This document shows, piece after piece, positions 8,364-17,342 of a stretch of DNA of 64,000 nucleotides (positions within the stretch are counted from its first letter, which is position 1; every line of letters begins with the position of its first letter). The DNA is taken from positions 124,001 through 188,000 of the forward strand of contig NZ_JARZHG010000013.1 of the NCBI RefSeq assembly GCF_029946505.1, written 5' to 3'. Position numbers and translations under genes: made by a program. This DNA is from Polyangium sp. y55x31 (GTDB taxonomy: Bacteria; Myxococcota_A; Polyangia; Polyangiales; Polyangiaceae). The notes below the pieces were generated by a model. That model made no database searches. It had not been told where the DNA came from and saw only the letters and a list, made by a program, of their open reading frames with translations.

Positions 8364-9665
8364 TCAAGGCATGCACGTGCCGCAGGTACAGGTCCCTGCA
8401 CCACAATCGCCGCCCGCGCAGGCGAATCCGGACATGCACGGGGTTTGCAGGCAGGGCTCCGGCGGGCCGGCCATTCCGCCGCTCGCGAGGTCGAGGCACG
8501 CGCGGCCGCGATCGAGCGCCCGCAGCGCGTCCTCCGAGACGTGCGCGAGCTCCGACGTCATGAGGCTGAGCGCCAGGCTCGCGATCGTACCCGACACACC
8601 CCCGCCGCAGATCTCGATGGCATCCTCGAGCTGGGAGCCGTTCACGGCGAGCGTGGTGACCGCGACGGGCTCGCACCCGAACCGGATCTGACCGTCCTCG
8701 GACGCGACGGCATTGCCCTCGATCTGCACGCCGATGTCCGCCCACGCGGGGGTGCCGCAGGTCCCGCCGACCTGCACGGCATAGTTTTGCGTGAAGCCGG
8801 CGAACGTCGATTTCATCGGCAGATTCGCGACGCGCATCTTGATCGTACCGACATGCGACACGGCTTCGCAGGTGCCCGCCGTCCCCGAGCCGAGGGAGAG
8901 GGAGCCGACCTCGACCTCCAGGATGCAGCGGGGCGGGGAGGCCATGGGATCCGGTCCGCCGGGACAAACCGTGGTCGTGACCCCGGAGCTGTTCACGGTC
9001 TGCGTTTGAATGGGGATCGTGAGCAGGCACGAGCCCGGGATCTTGCAAGCGGCGACCGTCCCCGCGTCCATTTCGGAGCCGCCGCTGCCACCGGCACCGC
9101 CATTGCCACCGCTGCCGCCGGCACCGCCATTGCCACCGCTGCCGCCAGCACCGCCATTGCCACCGCTGCCGCCAGCACCGCCATTGCCACCGCTGCCGCC
9201 GGCACCGCCATTGCCACCGCTGCCGCCAGCACCGCCATTGCCACCGCTGCCGCCGGCACCGCCATTGCCACCGCTGCCGCCAGCACCGCCATTTCCGCCA
9301 GCGCCACCCGCGCCGCCATTTCCACCACCGCTGCCGCCCGAACCTCCGCTACCGCCCGAGCCGCCTGCGCCTCCGGTCCCTCCGCTCCCGGCCGTCCCGC
9401 ATTGACACGGATCGAACCCGCTCCCCTGCGCATTGCATACTTGCACCCCTTGGGCGCCGCCCGGACACGCGCACGAGACCTGCGCGCCAGGAATGCAAAG
9501 CGGGCTGCCACCCGCGCCGCTGCCGCCGCTCCCGGTCGGGCCCGAGGAAGCGCCCGTGGCCCCGTCGCCCGACGTGCAGGAAACCGAGAGCGCGAGCACG
9601 CCGAACAGGCCGAACAGCCATCCGTTTGCGTGGTTCGAGCGGCCGCGCGCGTGGGATCGTTTCAT
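8364..9665 (-). CDS. Gly-repeat lipoprotein with Cys-rich C-terminal tail
   Basis: A 433-residue lipoprotein (Cys 30, LSVSC). Order: signal, short Cys region (PGAQVSCACPGGAQGVQVC), a long Gly/Asn/Ser/Ala linker with seven identical 9-residue units, a globular beta-rich domain (CKIPGSCLLTIPIQTQTVN onward), and a Cys-rich tail (PCMSGFACAGGDCGAGTCTCGTC). The linker probably spans the surface layer and presents the globular domain outside. Start ATG at 9665 with GGGAGTG upstream; the frame is open further upstream, but that part overlaps the methionine aminopeptidase gene. No recognised catalytic domain. Confidence 0.8.
   Translation of the reverse strand: MKRSHARGRSNHANGWLFGLFGVLALSVSCTSGDGATGASSGPTGSGGSGAGGSPLCIPGAQVSCACPGGAQGVQVCNAQGSGFDPCQCGTAGSGGTGGAGGSGGSGGSGGSGGGNGGAGGAGGNGGAGGSGGNGGAGGSGGNGGAGGSGGNGGAGGSGGNGGAGGSGGNGGAGGSGGNGGAGGSGGNGGAGGSGGSEMDAGTVAACKIPGSCLLTIPIQTQTVNSSGVTTTVCPGGPDPMASPPRCILEVEVGSLSLGSGTAGTCEAVSHVGTIKMRVANLPMKSTFAGFTQNYAVQVGGTCGTPAWADIGVQIEGNAVASEDGQIRFGCEPVAVTTLAVNGSQLEDAIEICGGGVSGTIASLALSLMTSELAHVSEDALRALDRGRACLDLASGGMAGPPEPCLQTPCMSGFACAGGDCGAGTCTCGTCMP
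9100..9288. repeat. 27-bp tandem repeat, seven copies
   Basis: Seven head-to-tail 27-base units begin at 9100, 9127, 9154, 9181, 9208, 9235 and 9262 (core CCATTGCCACCGCTGCCGCC), differing only at the GGC/AGC alanine position. They encode the 9-residue linker unit of the lipoprotein at 8364-9665. Degenerate units follow on both sides. In-frame copy number change is expected here. Confidence 0.9.
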
Positions 9666-9748
9666 GATCACTCCCGAGCAAGTTCGCGTGAAGAACGCGG
9701 ACATCATCCCGCGCTCGGGTCGGCTTGGCAAGAGCCTGTTCCTGCGGC

Positions 9749-10531
9749 CTAAAGCGCGGCGGCCATGGCCATCTCCGGCTCGCGCGTGAGGATCTCGCAG
9801 CCCTTCCGGGTCACCACGACCGTGTGCTCGAATTGCGCCGAGAGTGAGCCGTCCGCGGTGACCACGGTCCATTCGTCGTCGAGCAGCCGCACCTCCGCGC
9901 CCCCGAGGTTCACCATCGGCTCGATCGTGAAGACCATTCCCGCGCGGAGCCGTATCCCCGAGCCGCGCCGGCCGACGTGGCTCACGTGCGGCGCGGCGTG
10001 CATGACGCGGCCGATCCCGTGCCCGCCGTATTCGCGCACCACCGAGCATCCCTCCTTGCGCGCGAGCTCGTCGATCGCCGCGCCGATATCGCCGAGCCGC
10101 GCGCCGTCGCGGACCTCTGCGATGCCCGCGTCGCGGCATCGGCGCGCGACGTCGACGACGTGCTTCGCCTCGGGTGAAGGGCGGCCGATGAAAAACGTGG
10201 CCGAGGTATCGCCGTGATATCCGCCGAGCTCCGTGGTCACGTCGACATTGACGATGTCACCATCCGCGAGGACCTCGCGGGCGGTCGGGATGCCGTGGCA
10301 AACCACGTTGTTGCGGCTCACGCATACCGAGGCGGGAAAGCCGTGGTAGCCGAGCTGGCTCGGACGTCCGCCGCGGCGCGCGGTGTCTTCGCGCACCCAC
10401 TGATCGATCTGATCGGCGCGCACGCCGGGGGCGAGGCGCGCGGCCACGGTCGCGAGGGTCGCGGCGGCCGCGCGGCCTGCGAGGCGCAGGGCTTCGACCG
10501 AACGGGGCGTGTGAATCTCGATGGACGGCAT
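9749..10531 (-). CDS. map: Type I methionine aminopeptidase
   Basis: A 260-residue cytosolic enzyme that removes the N-terminal Met from nascent proteins. Family metal ligands are in place: Asp in NVDVTTELGGYHGDTS (two Asp), His in GGHGIGRVMH, Glu in FTIEPMV and Glu in SAQFEHTVVV; substrate His in YHGFPASVC. Normal length for the short bacterial type. It is away from the ribosomal operon, so it may be a second copy, which myxobacteria often carry. Divergent from the LysR-like gene. Confidence 0.95.
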   Translation of the reverse strand: MPSIEIHTPRSVEALRLAGRAAAATLATVAARLAPGVRADQIDQWVREDTARRGGRPSQLGYHGFPASVCVSRNNVVCHGIPTAREVLADGDIVNVDVTTELGGYHGDTSATFFIGRPSPEAKHVVDVARRCRDAGIAEVRDGARLGDIGAAIDELARKEGCSVVREYGGHGIGRVMHAAPHVSHVGRRGSGIRLRAGMVFTIEPMVNLGGAEVRLLDDEWTVVTADGSLSAQFEHTVVVTRKGCEILTREPEMAMAAAL

Positions 10532-10565
10532 GATGCGGGCGAGGATGCCGCCCCGCGTGAGCGAG

Positions 10566-10583
10566 ATCCAATACCGTTTGGAT
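10566..10583. promoter_or_regulatory. Inverted repeat in LysR/map intergenic region
   Basis: ATCCAA (10566-10571), 6-base spacer, TTGGAT (10578-10583). The ATC...GAT ends resemble LysR-box symmetry. It sits 54 bases before the LysR-like gene start and 34 bases before the divergent map start; a further half-site, TTGGATCC, follows near 10602. Probably the binding site of the small LysR-like protein. Confidence 0.5.
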
Positions 10584-10637
10584 ATGGCTCACGCGGACCG
10601 CTTGGATCCCGGCGCGAGTCGTGGTAGCGATCTTCGT

Positions 10638-10937
10638 ATGAGCCTGGCGCAGCTCAAGTACTTCGTGGCGGTGGCCGAGGAGGGGAACGTGACCCGTGCG
10701 GCGACGCGCCTCCGGATTGCGCAGCCGCCCTTGACCCGGCAGATCCGCAGCCTGGAGGAGGAGCTCGGCGTCCCGCTCTTCGAGCGGACCGCGCGCGGGG
10801 TGCGCCTCCTTCCGTCGGGGGAGACGATGCTCGCGCACGCGCGCGCGATTTTGGCGCAGGTCGACGCGGCCGTGGTGGCCGTGCAGGCGGGCGCTCCGGT
10901 GCAGACCGAAGCGCCGCCCTCGGTTCGTTCTCGTTGA
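10638..10937 (+). CDS. Stand-alone LysR-type DNA-binding domain
   Basis: Only 99 residues. Residues 1-60 are a textbook LysR winged HTH (LAQLKYFVAVAEEGNVTRAATRL, then AQPPLTRQIRSLEEELGVPLFERTARG), followed by the linker helix (SGETMLAHARAILAQVDAAV). The usual inducer-binding domain of about 200 residues is absent: the frame ends in a disordered PVQTEAPPSVRSR tail, and the GST gene begins on the other strand 8 bases later. It is either a remnant or a functional short regulator that dimerises by the linker helix. An inverted repeat upstream argues for function. Confidence 0.75.
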   Translation: MSLAQLKYFVAVAEEGNVTRAATRLRIAQPPLTRQIRSLEEELGVPLFERTARGVRLLPSGETMLAHARAILAQVDAAVVAVQAGAPVQTEAPPSVRSR

Positions 10938-10944
10938 AGCGGGC

Positions 10945-11571
10945 TCAGCCCGGCGTCGAGATGCGCTTGAACGCCGGCCGCTCCACACAGCGGGCCGTCC
11001 ACGCCTTGAGCTGCGGCCACGGGCTCAGATCGGGCACGATCGCCATCTGATACCACCAGAGATCGGCGGCGATGAGCACGTCGGCGAGCGTGAACGTCTG
11101 CCCGGTCAGGAAAGGTTTGTCCGCGAGCTCGGCTTCGAGCAGGCCGAGCAGACCTTCGAAATCCTTGCGCGCGCCCTCGGCCTGAACCGCGTTTTTTGCA
11201 TCGTCGGGGATCTCCTTCGAGACGTTGTAGATGAGGCGCGTGCCGGCATTGAGCAGCGACGCCGCGGCCCATACCGTCCACGACATCGCGCGCCCGTATG
11301 CGTGCGTGCCGGGCTTCGGCCAGAGGCCCTTCTCCACGCCGTATTTCTCTCCGAGATAGATATTGATGGCCGCGGACTCGAAATACGGCACCCCGTCGTC
11401 GACGAGCGTCGGAACCTTGCCATTCGGGTTCAGCTTCAGGAACTCGGGCTTCTTTTGATCGCCGGCCTTCAGATCCATCCGCACCCCTTCGTACGGGATG
11501 CCGAGCTCTTCGAGCGCCCAATGGGTGCGAACCGCGCTGGAGTACGGGGAGAAATAAAATTTGATGGCCAT
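10945..11571 (-). CDS. Glutathione S-transferase
   Basis: A 208-residue cytosolic protein with the thioredoxin-like N-domain (IKFYFSPYSSAVRTHWALEELG; Ser/Tyr of the SPYS motif for thiolate stabilisation; cis-Pro in NGKVPTLVDDG; glutathione-binding ESAAINIYL) and the helical C-domain (FLTGQTFTLADVLIAADLWW). Conjugates or isomerises electrophiles with glutathione. Convergent with the LysR-like gene. Confidence 0.92.
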   Translation of the reverse strand: MAIKFYFSPYSSAVRTHWALEELGIPYEGVRMDLKAGDQKKPEFLKLNPNGKVPTLVDDGVPYFESAAINIYLGEKYGVEKGLWPKPGTHAYGRAMSWTVWAAASLLNAGTRLIYNVSKEIPDDAKNAVQAEGARKDFEGLLGLLEAELADKPFLTGQTFTLADVLIAADLWWYQMAIVPDLSPWPQLKAWTARCVERPAFKRISTPG

Positions 11572-11738
11572 GTCCTTGAGTACCTCCCTGGGCAGCCGCT
11601 ACTTGACATGAACGGATGCTCAGTACAAGAGGAAAAACGCCGACGTCGACCGAGAAAAACCGGGCCTACGGCGAACCCCCGTGGTCGTGAGCGTCGTGGA
11701 CGGATCCTGGGCGTCCCGGAGAAAATGCAGCGTGTCGC

Positions 11739-11767
11739 TTGACATCTACGAAGGTCTTCGTAGAACA
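11739..11767 (+). promoter_or_regulatory. BlaI-type operator inside a promoter; possible leaderless start
   Basis: -35 TTGACA (11739-11744) and -10 TAGAAC (11761-11766, 16-base spacer; or AGAACA with 17). Between and over them lies the perfect palindrome CTACGAAGGTCTTCGTAG (11746-11763), 8-base arms with a 2-base centre, like BlaI/MecI boxes. The predicted RNA start falls within about 3 bases of the ATG at 11776 and no Shine-Dalgarno is visible, so the mRNA may be leaderless. The 11572-11738 stretch before it shows nothing else. Confidence 0.8.
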
Positions 11768-11775
11768 TCGGCGAC

Positions 11776-12162
11776 ATGGTGAACAGGTCGCTCCCCACGG
11801 ACGCGGAGCTCTCGATCCTGCGCGTCCTCTGGCGCCGCGGCCCCTCGACGGTGCGTGAGGTCCACGAGGATCTGAAGCCCGTCCAGGGCACGGGATACAC
11901 GACGGTGCTCAAGCTCATGCAGATCATGGCCCAGAAAGGGCTCGTCGAGCGCGACGAGGCGGGCAAGAGCCACGTGTATCGAGCGACGATCCCCGAGGAA
12001 CAGGCCCAAAAAGGGCTCGTGCACGACCTCGTGGAAAAGGCGTTCGGCGGCTCGGCGTCGCGGCTCGTCATGCGCGCGCTCTCCACCGAACGAGCGTCCC
12101 GCGAGGAGCTCGCCGAGATTCGCGCGCTGCTCGACGACATCGAGAAAAAGAGGTCGAAATGA
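11776..12162 (+). CDS. blaI: BlaI/MecI/CopY family repressor
   Basis: A 128-residue winged-helix repressor. The N-terminal part (LPTDAELSILRVLWRRGPSTVREVHEDL, GTGYTTVLKLMQIMAQKGLVERDE, SHVYRATIP) is the DNA-binding domain and the C-terminal helices (LVHDLVEKAFGGSASRLVMRAL) the dimerisation domain. In this family the repressor leaves DNA after cleavage by the partner M56 protease; the usual cut region between the domains is present. The stop overlaps the start of the M56 fusion gene (ATGA), as in bla operons. Its operator is the palindrome at 11746-11763. Confidence 0.93.
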   Translation: MVNRSLPTDAELSILRVLWRRGPSTVREVHEDLKPVQGTGYTTVLKLMQIMAQKGLVERDEAGKSHVYRATIPEEQAQKGLVHDLVEKAFGGSASRLVMRALSTERASREELAEIRALLDDIEKKRSK

Positions 12163-14108
12163 GCCTCTCGAGCCTCGCCACCTCGCCCTTCGTCGCCGCG
12201 CTCGGGCTCGCGCTTCTCCATTTCGTCTGGCAAGGCGCGGTGATCGCCCTCTTCCTCGCCGCGACCCTCGCGGGCCTGCCGCGCAGCCACGCCGCCGCGC
12301 GATACACGGCCGCCTGCGCCGCGCTCGCCCTCATGGCGCTCGCGCCGCCGCTGACGTTCGCGTATTTCCACGCGTCCCTCGCCGCCGAGCCGTTCGTCCC
12401 GCCGAACGCCTGGGCCACGCTCGCCGTGCCCGCGGCGGGCAATGGTCCGCCCCTGTGGCCCGCGATCGTCGTGATGGCGTGGAGCGCCGGCGCGCTTTTC
12501 ATGTCGGCCCGCCTCGCCGTGGGGCTCGCGCGCCTCTCGTCCTTGATTCGGCATCACACGGTGCCCGTGTCCTCGGCGCTCGAGGTTCGCTTCGACAAAC
12601 TCGTTCGGCGCCTCGGCGTCCGGAAGGGCGTGCGGCTCGTCGGCTCGGATCGCGTGGACGTGCCCATGGTCATCGGCTGGCTCCGGCCGGTCGTGCTCGT
12701 GCCGATCGCCGCGCTCACGGATCTTCCGCCGTCTTGCCTCACGGCCCTGCTCGCGCACGAGCTCGCGCACGTGCGCCGGTTCGATTTCCTGACGAACATG
12801 CTGCAATCGATCGTCGAGGCAGCGCTCTTTTATCACCCGGCCGTCCACTGGGTCTCGCGCGTCGCGCGGAGGGAGCGTGAGCACCTCTGCGACGACGACG
12901 CCGTAACGGCCGTCGGAGACCCGGTTCGTTATGCCCGCGCTCTCGCCGCGCTGGAGGGGATGCGCGCACGCACGCCCGAGCTCGCGCTCGGATCGAATGG
13001 AGGTTCGCTCGTCATGAGGATTCGACGTCTGATCGATGGAACCACGCCCCACGCGCCCACAGGCCGCGCCCTCGCCGCGCCGGCGCTCGCCCTCGCGAGC
13101 ACGCTCGGGCTCGCCCTCGCCACGCTCGCCGCTTGCAGCGGAGAGCCGGCGCCCGCCGTGGAAAAACCCGGCCTCACCGAGACGAAGGCCCCCCAGGCCG
13201 TCGCGCTCGGCATTCCCTGGCTGCCGCCCGCGATCTCGCGCTGGGAATCGGCCATCGCCGCGTCCGCCCAGAAGAGCCATGTCGATCCCGCGGCTGTCGC
13301 GATTCTCACGCTCATCGAGTCGCTCGGCGATCCCAAGGCGAAGAGCCCGGCCGGCGCCCTCGGCCTGATGCAGCTCATGCCCGGCACGGCCGTCACGGTC
13401 GCCAAGGAGCTAGGCATTGCCGATCACACGGACGACCGCCTGCTCGATCCGGCCTACAACCTCGATCTCGGCGCCTCGTATCTCGGCAAGCAGTTCGTCG
13501 AGTTTGGCAAGAAAGACCCGGCCCGCGCGTTCGAGCTCTCGGCCGCGGCGTACAACGGCGGCGAGAACCGGGTGCGCGAGTGGCTCGACGGCAAGGCAGA
13601 GCTCTCCGAGGAGACCGAGAAATACCGCGCGCTCGCCACGGGGATGTGGAACGAGCGTCACGCGGAGCGCTCCGCGACGTACGACACCTGGCGTGAGCGA
13701 GTGCGTGGCAAGCTGGCCTCGCGCTCCGCGCACCCGCTCCCCGGCGCCCGCGTGACCTTGCATTTCGGCGATGCGACGCCCGGACAAACCAGCGCGCCCC
13801 ACGAGGGCGTGGACCTCGCGGCCGCGGCCGGGACCACGGTGCTCGTGCCGCTCGACGGGACGGTCGACCGCATCGAGAAGAATGCGAAAGGCGAGCCCGT
13901 GCTGGTCGTCGCGCATGGTCGCGGGATCGAGACGCGGTATCGGCACCTCGCGAACGTGAAGCCGCAGATCGGCGCGGTCGTGGCGCGCGGCGACGTCCTC
14001 GGCGAGGTCGGCGCGCCCGAGGGCGGGCCGCACGTGCACTTCGAGGTGCGCGACAATGGCGAGGCGATCGATCCGGCGCGTTATCTCGGGCAGAACGCCG
14101 CGCCCTGA
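12159..14108 (+). CDS. BlaR1-like M56 metalloprotease fused to lytic transglycosylase and M23 peptidase
   Basis: A 649-residue multi-domain membrane protein. Residues 1-130 hold three membrane segments; 135-285 the M56 zinc protease (HELAH at 200-204, then REREHLCDDDAV near 238-249); about 303-325 a fourth segment. In BlaR1 a penicillin-binding sensor follows. Here there is an SLT lysozyme-like domain (about 350-500; catalytic Glu387 in LTLIESLGDP, then GALGLMQLMPGT and AAYNGGENRV) and an M23/LytM peptidase (about 525-645; HEGVD 548-552, HVHFE from 625). The topology puts both hydrolases outside the membrane and the M56 site inside, facing BlaI. All three catalytic sets look intact. Coupled to blaI by overlap. 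Confidence 0.93.
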   Translation: MSLSSLATSPFVAALGLALLHFVWQGAVIALFLAATLAGLPRSHAAARYTAACAALALMALAPPLTFAYFHASLAAEPFVPPNAWATLAVPAAGNGPPLWPAIVVMAWSAGALFMSARLAVGLARLSSLIRHHTVPVSSALEVRFDKLVRRLGVRKGVRLVGSDRVDVPMVIGWLRPVVLVPIAALTDLPPSCLTALLAHELAHVRRFDFLTNMLQSIVEAALFYHPAVHWVSRVARREREHLCDDDAVTAVGDPVRYARALAALEGMRARTPELALGSNGGSLVMRIRRLIDGTTPHAPTGRALAAPALALASTLGLALATLAACSGEPAPAVEKPGLTETKAPQAVALGIPWLPPAISRWESAIAASAQKSHVDPAAVAILTLIESLGDPKAKSPAGALGLMQLMPGTAVTVAKELGIADHTDDRLLDPAYNLDLGASYLGKQFVEFGKKDPARAFELSAAAYNGGENRVREWLDGKAELSEETEKYRALATGMWNERHAERSATYDTWRERVRGKLASRSAHPLPGARVTLHFGDATPGQTSAPHEGVDLAAAAGTTVLVPLDGTVDRIEKNAKGEPVLVVAHGRGIETRYRHLANVKPQIGAVVARGDVLGEVGAPEGGPHVHFEVRDNGEAIDPARYLGQNAAP

Positions 14109-16117
14109 GCGCAGGCTGCGTCGAGCGTGCGCCCGAGGAGCCCCGGCGTTTCGACGAGATCGCGGCAATGGGAGAACGGGTAGGTTCGCCCGCCGTTCCG
14201 GCAAACGAAGAGCTCGGCGGACGGGGTTCCCAGCGTGTCCACTTGCCCGTGGGCCCGGACGAACGCTGTGCCGGGCCGATCGAGCACGCCAAAGCTTGCG
14301 AGGATGACGCGAGGCTCCACGGCGTCGGGCCCGTTCTCCTGCAACAGGTGGCACTCGGAATCCCAGCAGGCGACCCCGAACCGCGGCGGCCCCCAGGGCT
14401 CGGTCGGTGCATTCGGATCCCCACCCAGCAGGCCGATGGTGCCTTCTTCCTCGTCGGGCTTCTGCTTTCCCGTCTCGAGGTCGACGATGAGCATCCGGTC
14501 CCATCCGCGGTCCCAGGCGACCCTGACCCACGCCGTCTTTTCGTCCAGCATCTGGATGGAGGACACGGCCTTGCCCCCGGTGCGCACCACGCGCCGGGTT
14601 GTTCCGGACGAACTCTCGGCGATCACCAGCTCGCCCCGCCGCGTCCCGACCAGGATCCGATCCCCCGGCCCGTCGAACGTCACCACGGTCGCGGGGCCGT
14701 TCGTTCGCAAAGCGTGACGCCGCTTCAACGTCGTGCCCTGTCGATCCCACAGGATCGCCGCGCCGCCCTGGTCCACCGTGGCCACGGCGCCCTTTTCATG
14801 GATCGCGAGCGAGGACAAGCGCGGCATCGGTCCGTTTTCAGGGACGACCGGTTGTCCCGTCCGCACATTCCAGATTCTCGCCGTGCCGTCGTTCCACACC
14901 GCGCCGAGCAGCACGGCGCCGTCGGCGAGCGGGCCTGCGCCGAGCGGGGTGCCGCGGAGATGTTGGCCGAACTTCGTTTCTTCGGCCGCATCGCCCGTCC
15001 GCCGGACGTGGACGTGCGAGCCCCACGCCGCGACCACACGATCGCCTTCGGGCGACAGCGCGGCCACGGCATCAGCATGGTCCTGATCCCGTCGCATCCC
15101 GATGTCGAACGGAACGGGCGCAGTTCCGTGCCATGACAAGGTATGCACGTGTGGGCCCTCGGTGACGGTGGCCACCCCCTTCTGTTGCAAGACGTCGACC
15201 ACCTGGCCGTTCGCGTTGACGCCGACGAACGTTGCGTCCGGACGAACCTTTCCGAGCTGCGGCGGTGCGGCCCCGGAAACGGGAACGGCCCAGACCTCGC
15301 CATCCTTCGCCTCGTAGATCAGGCGATCTCCCTGGAAACGAAGGCTCCGCGGTGCTTCGGACGGGCTCGCGAGGTCGGAGACGACGCGCCCCTCGGGCAA
15401 ACGCTGCAATCGGATGCGGCTGTCTTTCGTGACGAGCGCCAGCGTGCTCCCGTCCTCGGAGAGTGCCATGGCGATGGCGGAAGGATCACGGATCGTCGTG
15501 AGCGGCTCGCCCGAGGGGACTCTCCACACGTGGACGTTCCCTTCCGGGAAGACGCCCAGGGCCACCGCGCTGTCCGCGACGGAGAGCCGGAGGTTGCCAG
15601 CGGGTCCGGGGGGCTCGACCTCGAAGGTGTGGTCGTCGCCCGTGCGTGGGTCGAGGAGCGCGATCTCCGCGCGTGGATGTCCGAACCAGGTCTCTCCATG
15701 CGCAAGGATGGCGAGGGTTTCGCCGGAGGGCGTGAATGCCATTGCATCGAGCCACAGCTCGTGCTGCCCTCGCAGCGAGGCGATCTCCTGGCCCGTCGCG
15801 CTTTCATGCACCGCGACGCGGTAATCCGAATAGCCGAAGCACCCGAAGGATCCGTGGGTGTGGTCCGCGACGGCCACGAGCGTGCCCCCGCGCGATATCG
15901 CCACGCCGGCAATTTCATTGAAATCGTGCAAGAACCCCGGATTGCCGCGCCAGGGCGGCCCGTCGGGCGCTGGCGGCGCGCTCTCCTTCCGCGCAGCCTG
16001 CGCCCGCACCACCGGCCGCGGCGCAAGCTCCGCGACCTTTTGCGCTTCCCGCCCCGCACACCCGACGGCGAGCAAAACGGCAGCGAGGGCTGGCAACAAA
16101 AGCGAACGGGGGCGCAT
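14081..16117 (-). CDS. WD40/beta-propeller lipoprotein
   Basis: A 678-residue lipoprotein (Cys 20, LAVGC). After a short linker it holds about 12 WD40-like repeats (GVAISRGGTLVAVADH, AMAFTPSGETLAILAH, AMALSEDGSTLALVTKDSRIRLQRL, AALSPEGDRVVAAWGSHVHVRR, AVWNDGTARIWNVRTGQPV), enough for one or two propellers, then a Cys-containing tail (CRNGGRTYPFSHCRD... CAQGAAFC). It probably serves as a surface or periplasmic interaction scaffold. Its 3' end overlaps the end of the convergent M56 fusion gene by 28 bases. The start codon sits inside a strong hairpin (16108-16142). Confidence 0.8.
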   Translation of the reverse strand: MRPRSLLLPALAAVLLAVGCAGREAQKVAELAPRPVVRAQAARKESAPPAPDGPPWRGNPGFLHDFNEIAGVAISRGGTLVAVADHTHGSFGCFGYSDYRVAVHESATGQEIASLRGQHELWLDAMAFTPSGETLAILAHGETWFGHPRAEIALLDPRTGDDHTFEVEPPGPAGNLRLSVADSAVALGVFPEGNVHVWRVPSGEPLTTIRDPSAIAMALSEDGSTLALVTKDSRIRLQRLPEGRVVSDLASPSEAPRSLRFQGDRLIYEAKDGEVWAVPVSGAAPPQLGKVRPDATFVGVNANGQVVDVLQQKGVATVTEGPHVHTLSWHGTAPVPFDIGMRRDQDHADAVAALSPEGDRVVAAWGSHVHVRRTGDAAEETKFGQHLRGTPLGAGPLADGAVLLGAVWNDGTARIWNVRTGQPVVPENGPMPRLSSLAIHEKGAVATVDQGGAAILWDRQGTTLKRRHALRTNGPATVVTFDGPGDRILVGTRRGELVIAESSSGTTRRVVRTGGKAVSSIQMLDEKTAWVRVAWDRGWDRMLIVDLETGKQKPDEEEGTIGLLGGDPNAPTEPWGPPRFGVACWDSECHLLQENGPDAVEPRVILASFGVLDRPGTAFVRAHGQVDTLGTPSAELFVCRNGGRTYPFSHCRDLVETPGLLGRTLDAACAQGAAFCPR

Positions 16118-16142
16118 GGTCCTTCTAGTCCGATGCGCCCCC
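16108..16142 (-). promoter_or_regulatory. 10-bp hairpin covering the start codon of the WD40 lipoprotein
   Basis: GGGGGCGCAT (16108-16117) and ATGCGCCCCC (16133-16142) with a 15-base loop. On the minus-strand RNA the second arm contains the ATG of the downstream gene, and the whole element lies in the 47-base gap behind the upstream gene. It may end the upstream transcript or hide the start codon until unfolded. No T-run is present. Confidence 0.5.
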
Positions 16143-16164
16143 GTCCTTGGGTCGTGGCAGGAAG

Positions 16165-17253
<1,089 letters not shown>

Positions 17254-17342
17254 GGGGCGCATCCTTGCCCGAACGGAAACGGGAAGGCAACGGCCGCGCA
17301 GATTCGTGTTGCCACACCGCGCCATCCGGTTAGAGTGAAAAT

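Noticed and set aside
9100-9288. Possible CRISPR array
   Set aside because: The 27-base units are head to tail without spacers and are in frame within a lipoprotein gene; no cas genes nearby.
11572-11738. A small gene or RNA between GST and blaI
   Set aside because: No frame with a start signal and no convincing stem structure was found.
11469-13280. Antisense open frame across GST start, blaI and M56 regions
   Set aside because: It is out of frame with the GST and covers three recognised genes; Arg/Gly/Glu-rich translation.
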